This document shows positions 11,973-20,159 of a stretch of 64,000 nt of DNA, in pieces. This DNA comes from Thermoanaerobaculia bacterium (GTDB taxonomy: Bacteria; Acidobacteriota; Thermoanaerobaculia; Multivoradales; Multivoraceae): positions 1 through 64,000 of the forward strand of contig JAJEHN010000024.1 in assembly GCA_022823665.1 (NCBI GenBank), given 5' to 3'. Numbering within the stretch: the first letter of the stretch is position 1; every line of letters starts with the position of its first letter. The translations under genes were made by a program, and so were the position numbers. Below the pieces are notes generated by a model. That model was not told the origin of the DNA and did no database searches. It saw nothing but the letters and a program-made list of their open reading frames with translations.

Positions 11973-12347
11973 ATGGCAAAGGCGAGGAAGGAGAAGCGCG
12001 TCGTGCCCCACGCGGTGGCGCATGTCAACGCGACCTTCAACAACACCCTGGTTTGCATCACGGATCCGGACGGCAACGTCCTGACCTGGTCGTCGTCGGG
12101 CCGCAACGGCTTCAAGGGATCGCGCAAGGGAACGCCCTTCGCGGCTCAGGTGGCCGCCCAGGCGGTCGGCTACCAGGCCAAGGACATGGGCGTGCGGACG
12201 GTCGACGTGCTGGTCAAGGGACCGGGCGGCGGCCGGGAGTCGGCGGTCCGGGCGCTGCAGGCGACCGGCATCAGCATCCGGTCGATCCGGGACGTCACCC
12301 CGATTCCGCACAACGGATGCCGTCCCCGCAAGCGGCGCCGGGTCTGA
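11973..12347 (+). CDS. rpsK: 30S ribosomal protein S11
   Basis: [46 protein letters not shown]-type sequence; [14 protein letters not shown]. Confidence 0.97.
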   Translation: MAKARKEKRVVPHAVAHVNATFNNTLVCITDPDGNVLTWSSSGRNGFKGSRKGTPFAAQVAAQAVGYQAKDMGVRTVDVLVKGPGGGRESAVRALQATGISIRSIRDVTPIPHNGCRPRKRRRV

Positions 12348-12420
12348 ACCCGGTTCCGCCCCCGCATCGCTAGCGAGAAACCAACGTTTCCAACCTGGAA
12401 CGCAATCGAGATAGGTAGGA

Positions 12421-13413
12421 GTGAACATGCTCTGGAAGAGATTCCAACGCCCCAAGCGCGTCGAAATCGACACTGAGACCCTGACCGACAGCTACGGGAA
12501 GTTCTCGGCTCAGCCGTTCGAACGCGGTTTCGGCGCGACGGTCGGCAATGCGCTGCGCCGCAGTCTGCTGTCAGCGATCGAAGGCGCAGCGATCACCGCG
12601 GTGCGCATCGATGGCGCGCTGCACGAGTTCTCGTCGCTCGAGGGGGTCGTCGAGGACGTCACCGACATCATCCTCAACCTGAAGCAGGTGCCGCTGCGCT
12701 CTCTCGACGGTGCGACCAGCGTGATCTCCCTCGATGTCACGGGTCCGCGGGAGGTCGCCGCCGGCGACTTCGACACCGCTGCCAGTGTCGAGATCCGGGA
12801 CGCGGCCAGCAAGGTGGCCACGCTCAACGAACGCGGCCGCCTCCGTCTCGAGGCGCAGGTCAGGAACGGCCGCGGCTACGTCAGCGCGGACCGCAACCTC
12901 GAACCGTCGATGGGCATCGGCTGGATTCCGCTCGACTCGGTGCACAGCCCGGTCAAGCGCGTGAACTACCGTGTGGAAGCGGCCCGACTCGGTCGTACCA
13001 CCGACTACGAGCGGCTGATCGTGGAAGTCTGGACCGATGGCACAGTGACGCCGGAAGAGGCGATGTCGCGCGCCGGCACGCTGCTGCGCGAGCACCTGAC
13101 GATCTTCATCAATGCGGAGGAGAGCCTGATCGCGGGCACCGTGGCCGAAGAGGAGATCGACGGCGGTGACCTGGATGTTCTGCTCCTCAAGGCGATCGAC
13201 GACCTGAACCTGAGCGTCCGATCGGCGAACTGCCTGCGCAACGCGAACATCAACACGGTCGGCGACCTGGTCGTGCGAAGCGAGAAGGAGATGCTCGAGA
13301 CCAAGAACTTCGGGCGCAAGTCGCTCGAGGAGATCCAGGAGGTTCTCGACAAGATGGGGTTGTCCTTCGGCATGGAGGTTCCCGAGAACGCGGAGAGCGG
13401 AGTGCAGGCCTAG
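12421..13413 (+). CDS. rpoA: DNA-directed RNA polymerase subunit alpha
   Basis: [39 protein letters not shown]-terminal domain [21 protein letters not shown]. Confidence 0.97.
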   Translation: MNMLWKRFQRPKRVEIDTETLTDSYGKFSAQPFERGFGATVGNALRRSLLSAIEGAAITAVRIDGALHEFSSLEGVVEDVTDIILNLKQVPLRSLDGATSVISLDVTGPREVAAGDFDTAASVEIRDAASKVATLNERGRLRLEAQVRNGRGYVSADRNLEPSMGIGWIPLDSVHSPVKRVNYRVEAARLGRTTDYERLIVEVWTDGTVTPEEAMSRAGTLLREHLTIFINAEESLIAGTVAEEEIDGGDLDVLLLKAIDDLNLSVRSANCLRNANINTVGDLVVRSEKEMLETKNFGRKSLEEIQEVLDKMGLSFGMEVPENAESGVQA

Positions 13414-13457
13414 CGGCCCGCTGGACCGTTCTCGAGCTCTCCCGGGAAGGAGCGAAG

Positions 13458-13820
13458 ATGCGTCACGGAGTTGGCTACAAGAAACTCGGCCGGACGACGG
13501 CCCACCGCCGGGCGATGTTCCGCAACCAGCTCGCGTCGCTGGTCGCGCACGGCCGCATCCAGACGACCCTGGCCAAGGCCAAGGCGCTGCGGCCGGTCGC
13601 CGAGAAGATGATCACCCGCGGCCGCGAGGACACCGTCCACGCCCGCCGCCTCGTCCGCCGCTGGCTACCCAACCGCGACCACGTCAAGAAGCTCTTCGAC
13701 GAGATCGCCCCCCGCTACGCCGACCGCCCCGGCGGCTACCTCCGCATCACGAAGCTCGGCCCCCGCAAGGGCGACGCCGCCGAGCTCGCCGTCATCGAGT
13801 TCGTCGACACCGACGAGTAG
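13458..13820 (+). CDS. rplQ: 50S ribosomal protein L17
   Basis: [53 protein letters not shown]. Confidence 0.97.
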   Translation: MRHGVGYKKLGRTTAHRRAMFRNQLASLVAHGRIQTTLAKAKALRPVAEKMITRGREDTVHARRLVRRWLPNRDHVKKLFDEIAPRYADRPGGYLRITKLGPRKGDAAELAVIEFVDTDE

Positions 13821-13868
13821 CTGCCGCGCCGCGCCGGAGTGTCGGCGTGGCGCGATGGCGCGTCGGTG

Positions 13869-14055
13869 GCACCCGCCTGCAGCGGGCCGAAGGAGGGGGT
13901 CCCTGCGGACGCTCACGCCCACTTGGTGAATGGGGGTCTGGCGCTCGCTTCGGTCGGCTGCGCTCCGGTTGGTTTCGGACGATGCGTGGACGTCGCCCGT
14001 CGCTTGCCTCCAGCCCGCAGGGACCCCTCCTTCGGCCCGTTGCAGGCTGGAGGTC
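13869..14055 (+). repeat. Dispersed palindromic-arm repeat, copy 1
   Basis: Arms 13875-13908 (gcctgcagcgggccgaaggagggggtccctgcgg) and 14015-14047 are near-perfect inverted repeats; the core acgctcacgcccacttggtgaatgggggt...gctcgcttcggtcggctgcgctccgg matches copies 2 and 3. Confidence 0.85.
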
Positions 14056-14259
14056 GTCTCGTTGTCGCGTCTCGCCGGGCAGGGGCTAGAATCGCCCAGC
14101 ACTACAGGGCCTGTGTCGGCCCTAAACGCGAACGCGGGTTTATCCCGTGTCTCTAAGAACACCTACACCATGCTTTCCCTCCTTGAGCAGTCCGAAGGCC
14201 GGGGCAGCCGCCCTGGGGTCATCCTGCACCCGAGGCGCTCCCACCTCTAGGCCGAAAGT

Positions 14260-15600
14260 GTGCGCGACTTAGTGAGTCTAGAGAGCGAGAAGGTGGTTCC
14301 ACGGGCGGCGACAACCCGACGGTACGTTAGTACCCTGGAAGCTCTTGCCCAAGGGGACGTGGCACCTAGCGCGCCTGAATGGCGTCGGCGATTGACAGCG
14401 TGCCTCGACGGTGAACCGGCAGAGGTCCTTCGCCGTCAGGAAGATCGCTCACTCCTGAGAGAACAAGGTGCTTACTTTACGAGCGCGAAGATGGCGAGAA
14501 GGCTCGCCACCAGAGTACCCGTCCGGTCAGACTTCCAAGGGCTCTACTTCGACCCGGCTTGTGGTGCAGGAGATCTGTTGATCGGAGTTGCGAAGCGGCT
14601 TCCGGTTGCTCCTACCCTCAAAGAGACCATTCTTGACTGGGGCAAGCGACTTGCAGGCTGGGACATCTCGCCCGAATTCGTGCGAATGGCGAAAGCGCGA
14701 CTGGTTCTCTTGGCCGCTAGCCGTTGCCGGGCCCGGCCGAACTCTCACGAGATCGTCCTAGACACGGTCTTCCCGAGAATTAGTGTTAGGGACTTTCTCG
14801 CACAGTCAAAGCCGTTGCAGCCGGACGATGTGGTAGTGATGAACCCTCCCTTCTCCTACATTGCCACGCCATACGACTGTAGCTGGTCTTCTGGCCAGGT
14901 CAACGCAGCGGCCGTTTTTACGGAGAAGGTGATGCGCCAGGCCCCTGTTGGCCTTCGGGTTATGGCGATTCTCCCCGAGGTCCTTCGCTCCGGCACACGG
15001 TACGATCGCTGGAGAAGCCTTTTGGCCTCTCTTGCCCAGATCCGAGGCCAACGGCCTCTCGGGAGATTTGACAAGTGGACGGATGTAGACGTCTATCTCC
15101 TAGACCTCGTCAGGGTATCTAACGAGGGAGAACAAGAGAGCAAGGAAGTGCTGCCGGCCGGAAGGTCCCCTGGTGGAGTTGGCCGGCGCTTCTCTGTTCA
15201 CGTGGGGCCAGTAGTGCCCCATCGCCACAAAGAGACCGGACCTGATGTTCGCTTCATTCACGCGCGGTCCGTGCCTGCCTGGGGGGAATGCGAAGGGGTT
15301 GTTGAGACCCGTAGGTTTAGCGGAAGGCTCTTTCTTCCTCCCTTTGTCGTGGTCAGGAGAACTTCGCGCCCAGGCGATGCGAAGCGTGCAGTGCCGACCC
15401 TTGTTCTAGGCCAGTCGCCGGTTGCAGTCGAGAATCACCTAATGGTGCTCGTTCCGAGGGATGCCAGCGTTGCGACGTGCAAAGAGCTCATCCGCCGACT
15501 GGCCTCGCACAGGACTGACTCTTGGCTTGACAACAGGATGCGGTGCAGACACCTCACAACTCGGATTCTCGCTGCCCTACCTTGGTGGAGCAATCCATGA
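14260..15600 (+). CDS. N6-adenine DNA methyltransferase (HsdM/Eco57I-like fold), no endonuclease domain recognised
   Basis: REQGAYFTSAKMARRLA; motif I YFDPACGAGDLL; motif IV VVMNPPFSY; GTG start; C-terminal region plausible for target recognition. Confidence 0.85.
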   Translation: MRDLVSLESEKVVPRAATTRRYVSTLEALAQGDVAPSAPEWRRRLTACLDGEPAEVLRRQEDRSLLREQGAYFTSAKMARRLATRVPVRSDFQGLYFDPACGAGDLLIGVAKRLPVAPTLKETILDWGKRLAGWDISPEFVRMAKARLVLLAASRCRARPNSHEIVLDTVFPRISVRDFLAQSKPLQPDDVVVMNPPFSYIATPYDCSWSSGQVNAAAVFTEKVMRQAPVGLRVMAILPEVLRSGTRYDRWRSLLASLAQIRGQRPLGRFDKWTDVDVYLLDLVRVSNEGEQESKEVLPAGRSPGGVGRRFSVHVGPVVPHRHKETGPDVRFIHARSVPAWGECEGVVETRRFSGRLFLPPFVVVRRTSRPGDAKRAVPTLVLGQSPVAVENHLMVLVPRDASVATCKELIRRLASHRTDSWLDNRMRCRHLTTRILAALPWWSNP

Positions 15601-17669
15601 ACGAAGCCCGGCTAAGATTCTCCACGGAGATCATTAGAAGGCTCGGCGAGGAACTGAATCCCAGTCTCGACAAGGGTGTCGTGGAGCTGGTCAAGAACGC
15701 CTACGACGCTGATGCCACTCAGTGCCGTGTGGAGCTTCTGAATACGGACAGGGCGGGCGGTACGGTCCTCGTCTCAGACAACGGCGACGGAATGACGGTC
15801 GGCGATATCGTGGGTGGGTGGCTGGTCTTGGGTCGTTCGAGGAAGAGTCAAAGGCGCAAGACCAAGTTAGGAAGAGTGCCGGCTGGCAGTAAAGGTCTCG
15901 GGCGGCTCGCCGCGCTGAGGATGGGGAAGAGAGCGCTGCTCACGACCCAACCTCGACAAGAGAAGGGGCCCGGGTACAGGTTAGAGATCGATTGGGAGCG
16001 CTTTGACGCGGCTGAAGTCGTGGAGGACGTGGAGTTGACAATCGAGTCGATGAGCCCGGGAGAGGCCGCGTATGGCACTGCGATCAGGATAGAAGATCTG
16101 AGACACGGGTTTGGGAGAATGGCAGTCAAACGCCTCGCCCGGGAGCTAATCCTCCTGGCCGACCCTTTTCAGGACGACCCTCAGGCATTCCGGCCGGAAC
16201 TTCGCGCTGCCGAGTTCCGGGACCTAGAGGAACTCGTGCGCGGCCGGTACTTCCGAGATGCTGAGTTCCTGCTAAGGGCTGAACTCGACCGGGCTGGTCG
16301 TGCCACCGCGCGTGTGACCGACTGGAGAGGGGAGGTGCTCTTCAGCGCGGAGCACGAGGAGCTGGCGAGAAAGAGGAAGGCGCAGGGCAGCTACGAGTGC
16401 CCGCGAGCAACTTTCGAGCTCTGGGCGTTTCTCTTGAACCGCAAGACGTTCTCCACCCGAGTGTCGAGTCTTGGGGAGGTCCGAAGCTGGCTCGGCGAGT
16501 TTGGGGGCGTTCATCTCTACTACAACGGTCTCCGGGTAAACCCGTACGGAAACGCTGGCAATGACTGGCTGGAGATGAATCTCCGTCGCGTTCGCAGTCC
16601 TGAGGAAAGGCCGAGCACGAATACCGCGATCGGGCGAGTCTGTGTGGAAGACGAGGGCGAGGCGCTCGAGCAGAAGACCGATCGTTCTGGCTTCATTGAG
16701 GACACTGAGTTTCGTGACCTACGCGCGTTTGCGCAGGATGCGCTGGACTGGATGGCTAGGCGCCGTCTGGAGGAAGCGGAGAGGCGTCGTCAGCAGGAGC
16801 GTGCGGAAGCTCCCGTGCGGAGTGGTGAGTCCGAGCTTGAGATGAAGCGTGTGATTCGAGGTTCTCCGCCCCGGATTCGAGGACGTCTCGGCAGCGCATT
16901 CGAGCGATACGAAGCGTCGCGCAACAAGGAAGTGGAATCTCTTCAGAAGGAGGTGCAGCTCTACCGGACGCTCAGTACGGCAGGCATCACTGCGGTCACG
17001 TTTGCGCACGAGTCGAGCGGTAACTCAGTAAAGGTGATCACTCAATCCATTGGGACGGTCGCACGGCGCGCTCGAAGTCGGATGGGTCCCGCATACAGTG
17101 AGACGCTGGGAGAGCCAGTTAGGAGAATACGCCGAGCAGTGAAAAACTTGGCCGTTCTTGGCGCGGCTACACTGCGTCTCGTGGCTCATGAGAAGCGACG
17201 CCTTTCTCGAATCGATCTCCATGAGTTGCTCGCCAAAGTCGTCAAGAACTACGAACCGTTCCTCGCGGCACGGGATGTCAAGCTCACGGTTGAGCTGGGG
17301 AGCGGTTCGCCGTATCTCCGTGGGAGTGAGGCTGCAATAGAATCGATCGTGACGAATCTCCTGACCAACAGCGTAGCGGCCTTTGAAGAGGATGCGACAC
17401 GAGGCAGGCGAATCAGGATGCGCACGGAGCTTTCCGAGGGGACATGGACGTTGACCGTTGAGGACAATGGGCCTGGCATCCGGGGGATTTCGACGCGCGA
17501 GATCTGGCTTCCGGGTCGGACTACTCGGCGTGACGGTACCGGACTAGGCCTGACGATCGTTCGCGACGCAGTACGCGATCTTGGGGGACGAGTGGACGCT
17601 TTGGAGAGCGGGGAGTCCGGCGGGGCGGTGCTGCTTGTAGAGCTCCCGGTGCTAGGAGTACACAAATGA
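15597..17669 (+). CDS. Dual GHKL ATPase: N-terminal MORC/Hsp90-like ATPase plus C-terminal histidine-kinase-like HATPase
   Basis: N-terminal ELVKNAYDADA, DNGDGM, AGSKGLGRLAALRMG, then GVHLYYNGLRVNPYGNAGNDWLEM; C-terminal TFAHESSGN (H-box-like), IVTNLLTNSVAAF (N box), VEDNGPGI (G1), DGTGLGLTIV (G2). ATGA overlap with the methylase. Confidence 0.87.
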   Translation: MNEARLRFSTEIIRRLGEELNPSLDKGVVELVKNAYDADATQCRVELLNTDRAGGTVLVSDNGDGMTVGDIVGGWLVLGRSRKSQRRKTKLGRVPAGSKGLGRLAALRMGKRALLTTQPRQEKGPGYRLEIDWERFDAAEVVEDVELTIESMSPGEAAYGTAIRIEDLRHGFGRMAVKRLARELILLADPFQDDPQAFRPELRAAEFRDLEELVRGRYFRDAEFLLRAELDRAGRATARVTDWRGEVLFSAEHEELARKRKAQGSYECPRATFELWAFLLNRKTFSTRVSSLGEVRSWLGEFGGVHLYYNGLRVNPYGNAGNDWLEMNLRRVRSPEERPSTNTAIGRVCVEDEGEALEQKTDRSGFIEDTEFRDLRAFAQDALDWMARRRLEEAERRRQQERAEAPVRSGESELEMKRVIRGSPPRIRGRLGSAFERYEASRNKEVESLQKEVQLYRTLSTAGITAVTFAHESSGNSVKVITQSIGTVARRARSRMGPAYSETLGEPVRRIRRAVKNLAVLGAATLRLVAHEKRRLSRIDLHELLAKVVKNYEPFLAARDVKLTVELGSGSPYLRGSEAAIESIVTNLLTNSVAAFEEDATRGRRIRMRTELSEGTWTLTVEDNGPGIRGISTREIWLPGRTTRRDGTGLGLTIVRDAVRDLGGRVDALESGESGGAVLLVELPVLGVHK

Positions 17670-18355
17670 CGAGGCTGATTGAGGGCCAGGAAGTTAAGCG
17701 AGTGCTGATAGTGGACGATCAGCCCGATGCCCGGGGAGCGTACGGGGAGCTGGTGGAGGATCTGGACCTCGTGCCGGTGAAGATCAGCGGTCCCGTTGAT
17801 GAGAACCGGATTCTCGCTCTCGGGACGGAAGCGGACGTCATCCTGTGCGACTACCACCTGAAGCGACAGGATTACGCGGAATCCGACGGTGATGTGCTCC
17901 TCGCGCGTTGTGTGGAGCGGGGAATGGCTGGAGTGTTGTGCACTGGCTACTCGGACTTCGGTTTGTCGATACGGCGCGACTGTCTAAGGTGGATTCCGTC
18001 GCGCGTGCGAAGCCGGGAGGTAGAACCGGAGGCGTTTCTTGACGGGTGGGCGCAGTGCCTGAGGGAGATCAGGGGTTCACTCCACCCTGCTCGTAGGCCG
18101 TGGCGGACACTGGTGCGCGTGGTGGAGACCGATCTCGAGAGGGGCTACGTCTCGGCCGTCGTGCCGGGGTGGAGTGTGAGAGAGCCGGTGAACGTCCAGA
18201 TCGAGGGGATTCCGAGCGAGTTCCAAGGTCGGCTGCTGCCTGATGCGAGGTTCTTCTGTCAGGTGAACATTGGCGCTGAGAGTGAGGATGAGCTCTTTTT
18301 CGACGGTTGGGAGGTTGGCGATGCCGACTTTGCGGAACAAGCTCTGCATAGTTGA
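17666..18355 (+). CDS. Receiver-domain protein with a C-terminal region of unknown function
   Basis: VLIVDDQPDARG, DVILCDYHLK (phosphoacceptor Asp), GVLCTGYSD; no HTH recognised; ATGA overlap with the ATPase gene. Confidence 0.83.
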   Translation: MTRLIEGQEVKRVLIVDDQPDARGAYGELVEDLDLVPVKISGPVDENRILALGTEADVILCDYHLKRQDYAESDGDVLLARCVERGMAGVLCTGYSDFGLSIRRDCLRWIPSRVRSREVEPEAFLDGWAQCLREIRGSLHPARRPWRTLVRVVETDLERGYVSAVVPGWSVREPVNVQIEGIPSEFQGRLLPDARFFCQVNIGAESEDELFFDGWEVGDADFAEQALHS

Positions 18356-19319
18356 TGTAGGACACGGAAACTGCGCAGTCGTGACCGATCGTAATGGTGA
18401 CGTCGTCGTGATCGATACTGGTCTCCGAAACGGTCTTCTCGAGTTTCTCAGCCGCCACGGCGTCGTTATGATCCGAGCGGTGTATCTGTCCCATGCAGAC
18501 GAAGACCACATCGGAGGCCTGATCAATGTACTGGCTTCTGGCATCGTGAAGATTGGGCGAGTCGTCCTCAATGGCGACGCATCCAAGGACACGAAGGTGT
18601 GGGATGATCTGTTGCTTGCGTTGCGGTGTGCGGAGAGAGACGGTGGCGTTGAGGAGTGGGCCGTGGGCCTGACGAGGGGCAAGCGGGAGGACTTGGCAGA
18701 TGTATCTGTGGCGGTCCTGGGCCCTAGCCAGTATCTGGCAGGGAAGGCTGTGGCTGGTCAAGACAGCAAGGGCCGAACGATTTCTAGCAATGCGATGAGT
18801 GCAGTTGTACGTGTCGACGCGGCCGGGCGGCCAGTGGCAGTGCTTGCGGGAGATATCGATGGCGTCGGGTTGGATGACCTGCTCGCGGATGGTGTTAAGG
18901 AGTGCCTGCGCGCCCCTATTCTGGTGTATCCCCATCATGGTGGACTGCCAGGTACGAGAGAAGTAGGGACCTTTGCGGAGAGGCTCTTGGGGGCTACTTC
19001 GCCGGCGCTTGTAGTTTTCTCGGTGGGGAGGGGACGCAAGGGCTACCCGCGACCCGAGACCGTGCGAGCGTTGCGCGAGCTCCTGCCAGAGGCACGGATC
19101 GTGTGTACTCAACTCTCGCAGGACTGTTCCGGTCGCTTGCCAACCGAGCCGCTTGTGCATTTGAGTCAGGCGTTCGCGCTTGGCAGTGTGGATCGCACCT
19201 GTTGTGGTGGTTCCCTCTTGGTCACACTAGATGGGGGAGGTACAGTGGAACCGGAGGCGGTGTCTCATACCGACTTTATTCGCTCCTTTGTGAGCACGCC
19301 GCTGTGCTTGCGGAGCTGA
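18321..19319 (+). CDS. ComEC/Rec2-like metallo-beta-lactamase-fold hydrolase (soluble)
   Basis: LCIVDVGHGNCAVVTDRNGDVVVIDTG; LSHADEDHIGG metal motif; VLAGDID; VYPHHGG; no TM segments; start at ATG 18321 inside the end of the receiver gene. Confidence 0.85.
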   Translation: MPTLRNKLCIVDVGHGNCAVVTDRNGDVVVIDTGLRNGLLEFLSRHGVVMIRAVYLSHADEDHIGGLINVLASGIVKIGRVVLNGDASKDTKVWDDLLLALRCAERDGGVEEWAVGLTRGKREDLADVSVAVLGPSQYLAGKAVAGQDSKGRTISSNAMSAVVRVDAAGRPVAVLAGDIDGVGLDDLLADGVKECLRAPILVYPHHGGLPGTREVGTFAERLLGATSPALVVFSVGRGRKGYPRPETVRALRELLPEARIVCTQLSQDCSGRLPTEPLVHLSQAFALGSVDRTCCGGSLLVTLDGGGTVEPEAVSHTDFIRSFVSTPLCLRS

Positions 19320-19435
19320 TTGTCAAGCAGCGTAGACGAGCGGCGTCCGAGCCCATTCGTGTCTAGGGGCACTGAACGGAGGCGAGACGGGATGAGGTAC
19401 ACGGCAGCCGGCAAGTGACTCCGTGAAGGCATACG

Positions 19436-19864
19436 GTGCTCGAACTGGCGCGGCTGTTCCCCGATGAGAAAGCAGCGCGGAAGTGGTTCGAGGTACTGTT
19501 TCTGGCCGATAGGCGAGGGGTTTCGTCCGCGCTGTGGCACCGACAACAGCCAGGAGCGGAGGCACGCGGAGATGCCGTATCGGTCGAGCTTCTGCCGGCG
19601 CTACTTCTCGGTTCAGGCGTGCCCCTGATGAGGGGTTCGCCGCTTTCCGCTGTTAACCTAGCTGTGGGGCCGAAGGGTCATCGACTTCGCCGGACTGTCA
19701 GCAACGAGCCGGAGTGGATCGTAACCGAGCGGAGGAGGGACCGTCGTCGGTTGAACCGCATCCTGCTGCACGGCGAACCGTCGCCTCACGACCCCAAGAG
19801 GCTTTGGTGCAACGCAGAGAAGCTAGGCAAACTCTGGTCGCGTAGGAGACGGCCCCTGAGCTGA
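19436..19864 (+). pseudogene. Decayed IS1595-like transposase (N-terminal zinc-ribbon region)
   Basis: LELARLFPDEKAARKWFE in frame, then a +1 shift to WPIGEGFRPRCGTDNSQERRHAEMPYRSSFCRRYFSVQACP* (19503-19628), then back to VPLMRGSPLSAVNLAVG; resembles IS1595 ...WFE.RWP.G..CPRCGS..VQE....MPYRC..CRKYFSVRTGTVM. Confidence 0.7.
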
Positions 19865-19903
19865 TCAGCGGACCTATTCATCGTCGTCGTGTGGCGACGC
19901 GGC

Positions 19904-20093
19904 AACCTCCAGCCTGCCGGGGTCCGGGGAGGGGGTCCCAGGGGGCTGGAGCCAAGCGACTTCCGTAGAGCTTTCCCCTGCCGACGCCCTTCCGGAGCGC
20001 CGGCGACCGAAGCGAGCGCAGGAACCTTCCTCCACAAAGAGAGCGCGAGCGTCCCCTGGGACCCCCTCCCCGGACCCCGGCAGGCGGGTGCGT
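19904..20093 (-). repeat. Dispersed palindromic-arm repeat, copy 2 (inverted relative to copy 1)
   Basis: Perfect 33-nt inverted repeat 19912-19944 / 20053-20085; reverse complement of the core (acgctcgcgct...gcgctcgcttcggtcgccggcgctccgg...gtcgcttggctccagc) matches copies 1 and 3. Confidence 0.88.
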
Positions 20094-20159
20094 CCGACAA
20101 ACGCCACCGGCGAGCTTCGCGCGGCGTAGCCGCGCTTCCGGCGCCTCCGGTGCCTCCGG

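Noticed and set aside
13875-14047. Classical Rho-independent terminator after rplQ
   Set aside because: Arms are separated by ~107 nt of conserved core and there is no U-tract; better treated as a dispersed element.
13839-14250. Small plus-strand ORFs downstream of rplQ (105, 80 and 106 aa)
   Set aside because: They translate the dispersed repeat; copies 2 and 3 yield related peptides (e.g. ARFGRRRSG, QSLASDPLGP) in open frames, explained by the shared DNA element rather than by a protein family.
14260-19319. Standard type I, II or III restriction-modification, BREX or DISARM locus
   Set aside because: No restriction endonuclease, HsdR/HsdS, PglZ, BrxC or DrmA/DrmB-like protein recognised beside the methylase.
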